From positions 1 to 64,000 of the forward strand of contig NZ_JBHUEO010000116.1 in assembly GCF_042680885.1 (NCBI RefSeq): a stretch of 64,000 nucleotides of DNA, written 5' to 3'. The position numbers were made by a program, and so were the translations under genes. The notes beneath the pieces are model-generated. The model saw only the letters and a program-made list of their open reading frames with translations. It was not told the origin of the DNA and made no database searches. This document shows positions 53,591-62,585 of this stretch, in pieces. Numbering within the stretch: the first letter of the stretch is position 1; the number at the start of each line of letters is the position of its first letter. The stretch comes from Siminovitchia sediminis (GTDB lineage Bacteria > Bacillota > Bacilli > Bacillales > Bacillaceae_C).

Positions 53591-54661
53591 TTGTTCGATA
53601 GACTACAGGCGGTTGAAGACCGCTATGAAAAATTAAATGAATTGTTGAGCGATCCAGATGTTGTCAACGACTCTGAAAAGCTAAGGGAATATTCGAAAGA
53701 ACAGTCTTCCATAGCCGAGACGGTGGAAGTTTACAGAGAGTATAAACAGGTAAAATCAGAATACAGTGACGCGAAGGAAATGCTGGATGACAAGCTTGAT
53801 CCGGAAATGCGCGAGATGGTGAAGGATGAGATCGATGAATTGGAGAGCCGCATTGAGAAGCTGGAAGAACGGCTAAAAATTCTGCTGCTTCCCAAAGATC
53901 CGAACGATGATAAAAACGTCATTATGGAAATCCGGGGGGCTGCAGGAGGCGATGAAGCGGCTTTGTTTGCCGGAGATTTATACCGTATGTATAGCAGATA
54001 TGCCGAGGCTCAGGGGTGGAAAACTGAAGTCATCGAGGAGCACTCCACAGGGCTGGGCGGATTTAAAGAAATTATTTTTATGATTAACGGAAAAGGTGCA
54101 TTTTCCAGATTAAAATATGAAAATGGTGCACACCGGGTACAGCGTGTACCGGAGACGGAGTCGGGCGGCCGTATTCATACATCCACAGCCACTGTGGCAG
54201 TTCTTCCTGAAGCTGAAGAGGTGGAAGTGGATATTCATGAAAAAGATATTCGTGTCGATACTTTTGCTTCAAGCGGGCCGGGAGGGCAAAGTGTTAACAC
54301 AACGATGTCTGCTGTACGCTTAACCCATGTTCCAACAGGCATTGTCGTCTCATGCCAAGATGAGAAATCTCAAATCAAAAATAAAGAAAAAGCGATGAAA
54401 GTCTTGCGTGCCCGCATCTACGACAAGTACCAGCAAGAAGCACAGGAAGAGTATGATGCAAGTCGCAAGTCGGCTGTCGGCACGGGTGACCGTTCAGAGA
54501 GAATTCGGACATACAATTTTCCGCAGAGCCGTGTAACGGACCACCGGATCGGTTTGACACTGCAGAAGCTGGATCAAATTCTGGAAGGCAGGCTGGATGA
54601 AATTATAGATGCCTTAATTGTTGAAGACCAATCCAAAAAGCTTGAAAGCGTGGAAGAATAA
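53591..54661 (+). CDS. prfA: Peptide chain release factor 1
   Basis: A 356-residue class I release factor for UAA and UAG codons. The catalytic GGQ lies in SSGPGGQSVNTT near residue 231; the codon-recognition loop and N-terminal coiled coil are present. Starts at TTG behind AGGTGA. prmC, which methylates the GGQ glutamine, begins at the next base after the stop. Confidence 0.96.
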   Translation: MFDRLQAVEDRYEKLNELLSDPDVVNDSEKLREYSKEQSSIAETVEVYREYKQVKSEYSDAKEMLDDKLDPEMREMVKDEIDELESRIEKLEERLKILLLPKDPNDDKNVIMEIRGAAGGDEAALFAGDLYRMYSRYAEAQGWKTEVIEEHSTGLGGFKEIIFMINGKGAFSRLKYENGAHRVQRVPETESGGRIHTSTATVAVLPEAEEVEVDIHEKDIRVDTFASSGPGGQSVNTTMSAVRLTHVPTGIVVSCQDEKSQIKNKEKAMKVLRARIYDKYQQEAQEEYDASRKSAVGTGDRSERIRTYNFPQSRVTDHRIGLTLQKLDQILEGRLDEIIDALIVEDQSKKLESVEE

Positions 54662-55522
54662 TTGGCTGAACAGCATACCATTTTTCAAGCCCTTTCCTGG
54701 GCTTCTTCTTTTTTAAAAGAATATGGACGAGATTCCAATGCAGGGGAAATTCTTCTGAGGGCTCAGTTAAATATGAGCCGCTCGGCCTTACTGGCAAAAC
54801 TGAGGGAACCTTTAAGCGGTACGGACTGGAATCAATTTGAAAAATCTGTAAAAGAACACGCAGAGGGAAAGCCTGTACAGCATATCACCGGATCTGAAGA
54901 GTTTTTTGGAAGAACCTTTATGGTTAATTCGGATGTTTTGATTCCCCGGCCGGAGACAGAGGAACTGATTGTTGCATTACTGGGAAAAATGGAGAAGTCA
55001 TTCGAGGGGTCTTTTTCAAGCTTAAAGGCGGCAGACATTGGAACGGGAAGCGGTGCTATTGCAATAACTTTAAAGCTGGAAAAACCCGAACTGTCTGTAT
55101 ATGCAACAGACCTGTCAGAAAAGGCGCTCGAAACCGCAAAGAATAACGCCGGCCGGTTGGGTGCAGATATTGTATTTCTGCTAGGGGATCTGCTCCAGCC
55201 GTTTGTGGATAGAGGGATTAAACTGGATATGGTCGTGTCCAATCCGCCTTATATCCCTGAAGGAGAAAACTTGTCAGAGGTAGTTTCCGGGCATGAGCCT
55301 CATTCTGCTCTATTTGGAGGAGAAGATGGGATGGACTTTTATCGCCGGTTTTCACAAGTCTTGCCATTCGTTCTGAAGGAACAGGCAGTTGCAGCTTTTG
55401 AAATTGGGAATGGTCAAGGTGAAGAAGTGCAAAAAATATTTTCGGCAGGCTTTCCGCATGCAAAGATTGAAGTGATAAGGGATATCAATGGGAAAGAACG
55501 GATTGTAACGATTGTACAATAG
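54662..55522 (+). CDS. prmC: Release factor glutamine methyltransferase PrmC
   Basis: A 286-residue SAM-dependent enzyme that methylates the GGQ glutamine of release factors. SAM motif ADIGTGSGAIAITL near residue 122 and substrate motif SNPPYIPEGE near 193. Starts at TTG directly after the prfA stop, so translation is likely coupled. Confidence 0.95.
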   Translation: MAEQHTIFQALSWASSFLKEYGRDSNAGEILLRAQLNMSRSALLAKLREPLSGTDWNQFEKSVKEHAEGKPVQHITGSEEFFGRTFMVNSDVLIPRPETEELIVALLGKMEKSFEGSFSSLKAADIGTGSGAIAITLKLEKPELSVYATDLSEKALETAKNNAGRLGADIVFLLGDLLQPFVDRGIKLDMVVSNPPYIPEGENLSEVVSGHEPHSALFGGEDGMDFYRRFSQVLPFVLKEQAVAAFEIGNGQGEEVQKIFSAGFPHAKIEVIRDINGKERIVTIVQ

Positions 55523-55551
55523 ATCAAATTCCAAGGGCTATTTTTTCGTTT

Positions 55552-55581
55552 GTTTATAAAATCTGATTGTTGTCCATACTG
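55552..55581 (+). promoter_or_regulatory. Forespore (SigF) promoter of spoIIR
   Basis: GTTTA (55552-55556), 18 bases, CATACTG (55575-55581), 26 bases before the spoIIR start. spoIIR is a known SigF target in B. subtilis. Confidence 0.6.
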
Positions 55582-55607
55582 TCCTATTGAAGGGACAGGT
55601 GGGGAAT

Positions 55608-56306
55608 ATGAGGAAATATAGCAAACAAAAATTCTATCAAACATATATCGCAAGTTTATACATTTTGATTCTGATCCTCGGGGCTGTTGTCAATGTATAT
55701 GTTCCTGAGACGGAATCAGCGGCTGCGGAACAAATGGTAGTTATACCGGAAGAAGCTATCCGGTTAAGAATATTAGCCAACAGTGACAGTGAAAAAGACC
55801 AAGAGGTCAAAAGAGCTGTCCGTGATGCAGTTACACAAAAAATAGACGAATGGGTGGAACAGTTAACTTCTCTTGAAGAAGCGCGGGAAATAATCTCCTC
55901 AAGACTGCCCGAGCTTGAAAGTATCGCCAGGGAAGAACTGGAAAAGAAAGGCCTGGACTACTCCGTTACCATTGATTTTGGCAATGTCCAATTCCCGACA
56001 AAACTGTATGGGCAATATTTATATCCTGCAGGGACATACGAAGCTGTATTAATTACGCTTGGTGAAGGAACAGGGGCCAATTGGTGGTGTGTTTTATTTC
56101 CACCGCTTTGCTTCCTGGACTTTTCAAACAGTACTGCGGTAAAAGAGGGAGTAGAGGAAGAGGCCAGCCAACTTGACGAGACGGTCATGACTGAAGAAAT
56201 AAAGGATGAACCGCTTCCTGAAACGAAACCTGTTATTGTTGGGGAAGAAGAGGAAGAAGTAGAGGTTAAATTTTTCTTAAAAGAATTATTTGGTGGCTTG
56301 CTGTAA
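55608..56306 (+). CDS. spoIIR: Stage II sporulation protein R
   Basis: A 232-residue secreted signalling protein. A signal peptide or membrane anchor lies at about 14-35; the body matches the SpoIIR domain (EAIRLRILANSDSEKDQEVKRAVRDAV to WWCVLFPPLCFLD). Made in the forespore, it triggers SpoIIGA to process pro-SigE in the mother cell. The C-terminus after about residue 170 is acidic and longer than needed. The ATG follows AGGTGGGG. Confidence 0.93.
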   Translation: MRKYSKQKFYQTYIASLYILILILGAVVNVYVPETESAAAEQMVVIPEEAIRLRILANSDSEKDQEVKRAVRDAVTQKIDEWVEQLTSLEEAREIISSRLPELESIAREELEKKGLDYSVTIDFGNVQFPTKLYGQYLYPAGTYEAVLITLGEGTGANWWCVLFPPLCFLDFSNSTAVKEGVEEEASQLDETVMTEEIKDEPLPETKPVIVGEEEEEVEVKFFLKELFGGLL

Positions 56307-56313
56307 AACAATG

Positions 56314-56337
56314 AATCTCTCGAAGGGGAGATTTTTT
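56314..56337 (+). terminator. Terminator of spoIIR
   Basis: AATCTC pairs with GAGATT and is followed by TTTTGTTTTT. Confidence 0.75.
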
Positions 56338-56353
56338 GTTTTTGTGATATGTT

Positions 56354-56566
56354 TTATTCACAGAGAAGCGGATTTTTATCCACAGTTTTAACTGCTTTAT
56401 CCCCAGTATGTTGATAATCTCTTAATTAAATGTTTGATTAATTGAATAACTGATGAAAAAAGCACTATGGATTAAGTTGAGCAGTTAGGAAAAAAGAGGT
56501 GGAAAAGATGGAGACAAAATATTGGTCTGTGGATAATTGTGTGAATAACAAAGAGGAATATCCACA
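56354..56566. promoter_or_regulatory. DnaA-box cluster at ywlC
   Basis: Six sites in 213 bases: TTATTCACA (56354), TTATCCACA (56376), TTATCCCCA (56397, one mismatch), TGTGGATAA (56528), TGTGAATAA (56540) and ATATCCACA (56558, one mismatch). Four match TTATNCACA exactly. The last three lie inside the 5' coding end of ywlC. Confidence 0.7.
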
Positions 56567-57560
56567 ACTTGTGGAAGCATCCAAACTGCTGCGTGAGGGA
56601 GAGGTGGTTGCTTTTCCTACAGAAACGGTTTATGGACTAGGTGCCAATGCTTTATCCGATACTGCTGTTTCAAAAATTTTTGCTGCAAAAGGAAGGCCCG
56701 CGGATAATCCGCTCATAGTCCATATTTCAAAAAGAAACCAGCTCGGCCTCCTGACAGATCACGTTCCGGAAACAGCTGAATTATTAATCAGCGAATTTTG
56801 GCCGGGACCGCTCACATTAATTTTCAAAAAAAAGCCGGGTGCAGTCTCATCACTTGTAACCGCAGGTCTGGATACCGTTGCTGTAAGGATGCCGGATCAT
56901 CCGATAGCCTTAGCATTGATTGATGCGGCAAATGTTCCTGTCGCGGCACCAAGCGCCAACAAATCTGGAAGACCCAGTCCTACGACAGCTGATCACGTGC
57001 TGGATGATCTTCGTGGTTTGATTGCCGGTGTAGTAGATGGCGGACCGGCAGGTGTAGGAGTGGAGTCAACTGTTCTCGATTGTACGTCCCCTGTTCCTGT
57101 CATATTAAGGCCCGGCGGGCTGGCGAAAGAAGAGATTGAAAAGACAGTGGGACAAGTGGAACAGGATCCTGCGATTCAACATGCGCATTCTGCGCCAAGA
57201 TCACCAGGAATGAAATACCGTCATTATGCTCCTGCTGCTCCGGTATATTTATTGGATGGTGATAATAAATGGATACAGAGAAAGATAGATGAAAAAAGAG
57301 GATCAGGATTAAAAGTCGGCATATTGGCTACCTCAGAATCCGCTCCGTTTTACAGTGCGGATGCTGTCTCCGTCTGCGGCAGCAGAAACAACTTATCCGC
57401 CGTGGCCCAAGATCTTTATCAGGCATTGAGAAGCTTTGATGAATATGATCTTGATTTAATTTATTCAGAAGTTTTTCCTGTTGAAGGCATGGGACATGCA
57501 ATTATGAACCGGCTTGAGAAGGCAGCCGGACATAGAAAGATTACTCAGGAAAAACCATAA
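56508..57560 (+). CDS. ywlC: Threonylcarbamoyl-AMP synthase YwlC (Sua5 type)
   Basis: A 350-residue enzyme making threonylcarbamoyl-AMP, the donor for t6A in tRNA. The N-terminal YrdC domain (about 25-210) has EVVAFPTETVYGLGANA, KGRPADNPLI and SANKSGRPSPT; the C-terminal Sua5 domain follows MKYRHYAPAAP. Two in-frame ATGs (56499 and 56508) follow AAAGAGGTGG; I prefer 56508 by spacing. Codons 5-20 overlap DnaA-box sequences, which may explain the variable N-terminus. Confidence 0.92.
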   Translation: METKYWSVDNCVNNKEEYPQLVEASKLLREGEVVAFPTETVYGLGANALSDTAVSKIFAAKGRPADNPLIVHISKRNQLGLLTDHVPETAELLISEFWPGPLTLIFKKKPGAVSSLVTAGLDTVAVRMPDHPIALALIDAANVPVAAPSANKSGRPSPTTADHVLDDLRGLIAGVVDGGPAGVGVESTVLDCTSPVPVILRPGGLAKEEIEKTVGQVEQDPAIQHAHSAPRSPGMKYRHYAPAAPVYLLDGDNKWIQRKIDEKRGSGLKVGILATSESAPFYSADAVSVCGSRNNLSAVAQDLYQALRSFDEYDLDLIYSEVFPVEGMGHAIMNRLEKAAGHRKITQEKP

Positions 57561-57605
57561 CCCCGCTATAGAGCGCCGTTCTGGAACTTCAGCTGTAAGT
57601 CTACT

Positions 57606-57654
57606 CTTTCACTGGCGTGCATATGCTTCTTTATAGGCACGTCCGAAGTGAAAG
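57606..57654 (+). promoter_or_regulatory. mntP leader hairpin masking the ribosome site
   Basis: CTTTCACT (57606-57613) pairs with AGTGAAAG (57647-57654) and CGTGC (57616-57620) with GCACG (57637-57641). The 3' arm overlaps the AAAGGAG ribosome site of mntP. It does not show the usual yybP-ykoY motifs to my eye. Confidence 0.5.
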
Positions 57655-57666
57655 GAGATATAGTTC

Positions 57667-58215
57667 ATGTTTCTTCCTGAACTGATCACATTAGTCATCA
57701 TGGCCTTTGCTGTGGGAATGGACGCATTTTCCATTTCGCTTGGCATGGGGGTTTTTAAACTGAGATTACGCCAAATATTTTTAATTGGAATGACGATTGG
57801 TTTTTTTCATATGGTCATGCCATTGCTTGGCATTTTAACAGGGAACCTCCTTTCAGTTACCTTTGGAATCATTACCAGTTATATCGGCGGGATGCTTTTA
57901 ATTATTATGGGGATTTTGATGGGGGCATCCTGTTTTCGGCAAGAGAATCAATCCATTGTGGTACCAGTTGGCTGGGGGCTTTTGCTTTTCAGTTTGATTG
58001 TGAGCCTGGACAGTTTCTCAGCAGGTTTAAGTCTGGGGATGTTTGGAGTCAAAGTCATGGCGGCAATGGGGGTCTTCGGAGTTGTGTCTGCCGTTTTGAC
58101 TTGGACAGGATTGCTTTTGGGGAGAAAGGTACAGCATTGGCTCGGTTTTTATGGAGAACTGTTGGGGGGAAGCATCTTAGTCCTTTTTGGAATTAAGCTG
58201 ATTTTGATTGGTTGA
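57667..58215 (+). CDS. mntP: Manganese efflux pump MntP
   Basis: A 182-residue membrane protein with six hydrophobic helices and the two repeated Asp motifs of the family, FAVGMDAFSISLGMG and LIVSLDSFSAGLSLG. It exports Mn(II) when the metal is in excess. Its place after ywlC matches B. subtilis ywlD. The leader hairpin suggests post-transcriptional control. Confidence 0.93.
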   Translation: MFLPELITLVIMAFAVGMDAFSISLGMGVFKLRLRQIFLIGMTIGFFHMVMPLLGILTGNLLSVTFGIITSYIGGMLLIIMGILMGASCFRQENQSIVVPVGWGLLLFSLIVSLDSFSAGLSLGMFGVKVMAAMGVFGVVSAVLTWTGLLLGRKVQHWLGFYGELLGGSILVLFGIKLILIG

Positions 58216-58485
58216 AGGACCATTACATAGTGTCATCACTAAGAGCTGTCTGTCAGACGGCCATTTGTTTAGGTGTAAGTGATCTCTCCGGGAAATTTCG
58301 TAAAGGTTTATAGAAGGCAATGAGATTGCTCTTTCGAAGAGGTCTTCTTAGCCGTACAAAAATCCCCATCCCTATAGAACTTTGAAATTCGTACAGGTCT
58401 TTGAGGGAAGTCCTTTCTGCTCTATTCGAATGTTCGCGTTTTTTGATGTATAATGAGGGAAAACTCTATTAAGGGCGGGAATCCC

Positions 58486-58923
58486 ATGACAAAAAAAATC
58501 CTGTTTGTTTGTACAGGCAATACATGCCGAAGCCCGATGGCTGAGGCTATTTTTAATCATTTACGATCTGGGGAAGCCTTTGCAAGGTCAGCAGGATTAT
58601 ACTCTGTTGAAGGCAGCAAGGCTGCATGGAATACATTGAAGGTGCTTGAAGAAAATAAGATGGAGCTGGATCACCGATCCAAGCAGTTGACGGAAGAGGA
58701 CTTAGATTGGGCATCTCATGTATTTGCAATGACATCTGCCCATAAAGCCATGCTGATGGATCAATACCCCGGTGCGGCAGATAAAATTTTCACATTAAAG
58801 GAATTTGTGGACGGACCGCATGGCAGCCAGGATATTGCAGATCCATTTGGAGGAGATATCGATACTTATCGCTCTGCCTTCAAGGAATTAAAAGACCTGA
58901 TCAGGCGGCTTTCACTCGACTAG
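58486..58923 (+). CDS. ywlE: Protein arginine phosphatase YwlE
   Basis: A 145-residue low-molecular-weight phosphatase. The P-loop CTGNTCRSP (Cys9 to Pro17) has Thr13, equivalent to Thr11 of B. subtilis YwlE, which selects phosphoarginine over phosphotyrosine. The general acid lies in DPFGGD near the end. It would oppose McsB arginine kinase. ATG at 58486 lies after GGGCGGG; the frame opens 11 codons earlier. Confidence 0.92.
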   Translation: MTKKILFVCTGNTCRSPMAEAIFNHLRSGEAFARSAGLYSVEGSKAAWNTLKVLEENKMELDHRSKQLTEEDLDWASHVFAMTSAHKAMLMDQYPGAADKIFTLKEFVDGPHGSQDIADPFGGDIDTYRSAFKELKDLIRRLSLD

Positions 58924-59005
58924 TATCGCTTTTAAAATGGCAACATGATTGGTCTTAAATTATAATGAAAGCAGCGTGTATGAAAGAGAAGGAGGAGAAT
59001 TTTCA

Positions 59006-59455
59006 ATGAAAATTGCAATTGCATCTGATCATGGTGGTGTAAACATCCGAAAGGAAATCCTCCGGCTGTTGGATGAGATGAACATTGAATATGAAGACCT
59101 TGGCTGTGAAGGCGGATGCTCAGTTGATTATCCGGATTATGCTTTGCCGGTTGCCGAGAAGGTAGCCAGTGGAGAGTGTGATCGGGGGATCCTGATCTGC
59201 GGAACGGGTATCGGCATGAGTATTGCAGCCAATAAAGTAAATGGAATCCGCTGTGCGCTTGTCCATGATGTATTCAGCGCTAAGGCAACAAGGCTTCATA
59301 ATGACAGCAATATACTTGCAATGGGCGAAAGGGTCATTGGCCCCGGCCTGGCTCGCGAGATCGCTAAAACATGGCTTGAAACAGAATATGAGGGCGGACG
59401 ACACGAAAATCGATTGAGAAAAATAACAGAATACGAAGGAAATACACAACAATAA
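59006..59455 (+). CDS. rpiB: Ribose-5-phosphate isomerase B
   Basis: A 149-residue sugar-phosphate isomerase of the RpiB/LacAB family (B. subtilis ywlF). IASDHGGVNIRKEI holds the substrate-binding Asp-His pair, and ILICGTGIGMSI holds the catalytic Cys of the RpiB type. ATG at 59006 follows AAGGAGGAG; an upstream extension is not supported. ywlG starts 12 bases later. Confidence 0.92.
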   Translation: MKIAIASDHGGVNIRKEILRLLDEMNIEYEDLGCEGGCSVDYPDYALPVAEKVASGECDRGILICGTGIGMSIAANKVNGIRCALVHDVFSAKATRLHNDSNILAMGERVIGPGLAREIAKTWLETEYEGGRHENRLRKITEYEGNTQQ

Positions 59456-59467
59456 GGAGGGTCCGAC

Positions 59468-60040
59468 ATGGCAGTTGAACAATGGCGGGAAGAGGTGCGC
59501 AGTCTTCTTGCAGAATGCAGAGAAAATTTACCCTTATCCTCTGGGCAGGTACTAGTGATCGGTTGCTCAACCTCCGAGATAGCCGGAAAGAAAATCGGAA
59601 CTTCCGGAACTCTGGAAGCGGCAGACATGCTTTACGAGGAATTAAAAAAATTTGCAGATGAGAGAAACATTCATTTAGCCTTCCAATGCTGTGAACATCT
59701 TAACCGTGCGCTCGTAGTGGAAAGAGAAACTGCACTGGAAAAGGGATGGGAGCAGGTAACTGTCGTTCCAGTTCGAAGTGCAGGTGGATCTATGGCCACT
59801 TGCGCTTACTCTCGGATGAATGATCCGGTCGTTGTTGAATTTATTAAAGCTGATGCCGGAATGGATATTGGCGATACATTTATCGGAATGCATCTGAAGC
59901 ATGTGGCTGTCCCGGTAAGAGTCAGCCAAACATCTATTGGTGAGGCACATGTCACATTAGCTGCCACCCGGCCCAAATTGATTGGCGGTTCCAGAGCCGT
60001 CTATGAGAAGCAAAAACTGAACGATCAGTGTTCCTTTTGA
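59468..60040 (+). CDS. ywlG: DUF436 protein YwlG
   Basis: A 190-residue protein of the YwlG/DUF436 family, identified by VLVIGCSTSEIAGKKIGTSG near residue 25 and ATRPKLIGGSRAVYE near the end, and by its place between rpiB and glyA. Function not established. Its last codons form the left arm of a terminator. Confidence 0.88.
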   Translation: MAVEQWREEVRSLLAECRENLPLSSGQVLVIGCSTSEIAGKKIGTSGTLEAADMLYEELKKFADERNIHLAFQCCEHLNRALVVERETALEKGWEQVTVVPVRSAGGSMATCAYSRMNDPVVVEFIKADAGMDIGDTFIGMHLKHVAVPVRVSQTSIGEAHVTLAATRPKLIGGSRAVYEKQKLNDQCSF

Positions 60041-60058
60041 TGATAATGTTCAGTTTTT
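60012..60058 (+). terminator. Terminator of ywlG
   Basis: AAAAACTGAAC pairs with GTTCAGTTTTT; the left arm is inside the ywlG coding end. Confidence 0.7.
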
Positions 60059-60153
60059 GTTAAAAAGTAGTTTGGAAATCAGTAGTCTTCGTGGTAAAAT
60101 ATAAGCGATTAACGAATACACTAGCCAATCTTGAAAGGATGAGGGAGAGCAAG

Positions 60154-61416
60154 ATGAGCAAATTGAGGGAAAATCGTGCTTCCAGCGCAATTGCGCAAGA
60201 AGATCCGCAATTATACGAGGCGATTCAAAAAGAGTTAAACAGGCAGCGAACAAAAATAGAACTAATCGCATCTGAGAATTTCGTCAGCGAAGCAGTCATG
60301 GAAGCTCAAGGTTCGGTTTTGACAAACAAATATGCTGAAGGTTATCCTGGCCGCCGTTATTACGGGGGTTGTGAATATGTGGATATTGCAGAAGATTTGG
60401 CACGCGAGCGTGCAAAAGAAATATTTGGCGCAGATCATGTGAACGTACAACCTCACTCCGGGGCTCAAGCCAACATGGCGGTCTACTACTCTGTTTTAAA
60501 GCACGGAGATACTGTGCTTGGCATGAACTTGTCCCATGGCGGACATCTGACTCACGGAAGCCCTGTTAATTTCAGCGGAGTTCAATATAATTTTGTTGAG
60601 TACGGTGTTGACAAAGAAACTCACCGCATTAACTACGAAGATGTTCGTCAAAAAGCTTTGGAACACAAGCCAAAGCTGATTGTTGCCGGGGCAAGCGCAT
60701 ATCCGAGAATCATTGATTTTGAAAAGTTCCGTGAAATTGCGGATGAAGTCGGGGCTTATTTCATGGTAGACATGGCTCATATTGCCGGTCTTGTCGCAAC
60801 AGGACTTCACCCGAATCCGGTGCCATATGCTGATTTTGTTACAACTACGACTCATAAAACACTGCGGGGACCTCGCGGCGGTATGATCCTTTGTAAAGAA
60901 GAGTATGCCAAAGCTATTGATAAATCTGTATTCCCGGGATTACAGGGCGGCCCGCTGATGCATGTCATAGCAGCCAAGGCTGCAGCATTCGGTGAAGCAC
61001 TGCGCGATGATTTTAAAGATTATACAAAGCTGATCATAGAAAATGCAAAAAGACTTGCTGAAAGCCTGAAAAAAGAAGGCGTTGATTTGGTGTCAGGAGG
61101 AACGGATAACCACCTGCTTCTGTTGGATGTGCGTTCTTTGGGATTAACAGGCAAAGATGCAGAAAAGGTACTGGATGATGTAGGAATTACCGTCAATAAA
61201 AATACCATTCCCTATGATCCTGAAGGTCCGTTTGTAACAAGCGGTATTCGTATTGGGACAGCTGCAGTTACATCTCGCGGCTTCGGTATGAAAGAAATGG
61301 ATGAAATTGCTTCCCTCATCGCTTTTGTTTTGAAAAACCATGAAGATGAAGCGAAATTGGAAGAAGCACGAAAACAAGTTGAAGCGATCACTTCACGCTT
61401 TCCTTTATATGAATAA
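60154..61416 (+). CDS. glyA: Serine hydroxymethyltransferase
   Basis: A 420-residue PLP enzyme converting serine and tetrahydrofolate to glycine and methylene-THF. The PLP Lys is in VTTTTHKTLRGPRGG near residue 233; IELIASENFVSEAVMEAQGS and GYPGRRYYGGCEYVD are N-terminal signatures. I chose ATG at 60154, after AGGGAG; the frame opens 21 codons earlier, and the ATG at 60139 abuts its ribosome site. Confidence 0.96.
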   Translation: MSKLRENRASSAIAQEDPQLYEAIQKELNRQRTKIELIASENFVSEAVMEAQGSVLTNKYAEGYPGRRYYGGCEYVDIAEDLARERAKEIFGADHVNVQPHSGAQANMAVYYSVLKHGDTVLGMNLSHGGHLTHGSPVNFSGVQYNFVEYGVDKETHRINYEDVRQKALEHKPKLIVAGASAYPRIIDFEKFREIADEVGAYFMVDMAHIAGLVATGLHPNPVPYADFVTTTTHKTLRGPRGGMILCKEEYAKAIDKSVFPGLQGGPLMHVIAAKAAAFGEALRDDFKDYTKLIIENAKRLAESLKKEGVDLVSGGTDNHLLLLDVRSLGLTGKDAEKVLDDVGITVNKNTIPYDPEGPFVTSGIRIGTAAVTSRGFGMKEMDEIASLIAFVLKNHEDEAKLEEARKQVEAITSRFPLYE

Positions 61417-61427
61417 AAAGTCTGAGA

Positions 61428-61459
61428 GCAGTCCGCCCATGTGAGGGCGGGCTGTTTTT
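61428..61459 (+). terminator. Terminator of glyA
   Basis: AGCAGTCCGCCC pairs with GGGCGGGCTG(T), followed by TTTTTC. Confidence 0.85.
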
Positions 61460-61652
61460 CGTGGACGGAAGTTTACCGATACATACAAATTCCAATACTT
61501 GATCCCCAAGGGTGGACGATTGACATGTGTCAAAGGGAAATTTACCACTTCTGAAAACAGCAGCTCAGAAGTATCTCTTCCATCCCTATTGCCTATATTG
61601 TTGAAAGCCCCGCCATCTAAAAAAAGTTAAGCATTTGTTTTATTGCAGTGTC
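61460..61652. other. Intergenic region glyA / upp
   Basis: No gene recognised; the upp promoter lies at its right end. Confidence 0.35.
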
Positions 61653-61681
61653 TTGATGAAAAAATTTCTTTTAGGTAAAAT
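61653..61681 (+). promoter_or_regulatory. SigA-type promoter of upp
   Basis: TTGATG, 17 bases, TAAAAT, leaving a leader of about 80 bases before the upp start. Confidence 0.5.
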
Positions 61682-61768
61682 GAGCAGGGATGTAACGACC
61701 AGTTTGAACCTATGTATTCTGGATCGCTTTATATTCGTCAATTTTAATAAATAAAGGAGAGAGACTGT

Positions 61769-62398
61769 ATGGGCCAAGTACACATAATCGACCATCCTCT
61801 CATTCAGCACAAGCTGACATTTATCCGTGATAAAAATACGGGAACAAAAGAATTTCGTGAGCTTGTCGACGAAGTGGCTACTTTGATGGCTTTTGAAATT
61901 ACGAGGGACATGCCTTTAAGGGAAATAGAGGTGGAAACACCTGTCAGCAAAGCCAAATCAAAAGTGCTTTCGGGGAAAAAAGTTGGGATTGTACCAATTC
62001 TCCGTGCCGGGATCGGCATGGTGGATGGCATCCTTAAACTGATCCCTGCCGCAAAGGTAGGTCACGTCGGCCTTTACCGGGATCCTGAAACTTTGAAGCC
62101 GGTGGAGTATTATTTAAAGCTGCCCAGCGATGTCCAAGACAGATTTTTCATTGTTGTTGATCCGATGCTGGCAACGGGAGGAACCGCTGTGGAAGCGATT
62201 CGTTCCCTAAAGAAGCGTGGTGCACAGCAAATCAAGCTGATGTGTCTGCTCGCTGCTCCCCAAGGCGTTGAAGCGATCCAAGCCGCCCATCCGGACGTGG
62301 ATATTTTTGTCGCAGGTGTCGATGAAAAACTGAACGAGAAGGGGTATATCGTTCCGGGAATGGGTGACGCAGGGGACCGTCTTTTTGGGACCAAGTAG
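61769..62398 (+). CDS. upp: Uracil phosphoribosyltransferase
   Basis: A 209-residue salvage enzyme making UMP from uracil and PRPP. The PRPP-binding loop is VDPMLATGGTAVEAI near residue 130, and the uracil-binding GYIVPGMGDAGDR is near the C-terminus. ATG follows AAAGGAGAG. It is unlinked to pyr genes here and precedes the atp operon, as in B. subtilis. Confidence 0.97.
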   Translation: MGQVHIIDHPLIQHKLTFIRDKNTGTKEFRELVDEVATLMAFEITRDMPLREIEVETPVSKAKSKVLSGKKVGIVPILRAGIGMVDGILKLIPAAKVGHVGLYRDPETLKPVEYYLKLPSDVQDRFFIVVDPMLATGGTAVEAIRSLKKRGAQQIKLMCLLAAPQGVEAIQAAHPDVDIFVAGVDEKLNEKGYIVPGMGDAGDRLFGTK

Positions 62399-62556
62399 TT
62401 CCCTGAACATACTTTTTCTGCTTGACCGAACAATGGAAAGGTATCGGTTCTCGACATATCTCGGGGCATCCGTGCTTTTATGAATACAGCAAATTGAATT
62501 TTGATGATTTTGTGACAAACAGAGGAATGCCTGCGGCTCAATTCATAGGAAACTCG
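62399..62556. other. Intergenic region upp / atp operon
   Basis: No gene or clear terminator. A 91-codon open frame (62422-62697) matches no family I know and runs through the atp promoter. Confidence 0.35.
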
Positions 62557-62585
62557 TTGACATTGAATGGGTGCTATTGTATGCT
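62557..62585 (+). promoter_or_regulatory. SigA-type promoter of the atp operon
   Basis: TTGACA, 17 bases, TATGCT, about 120 bases before the first atp gene. Confidence 0.6.
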
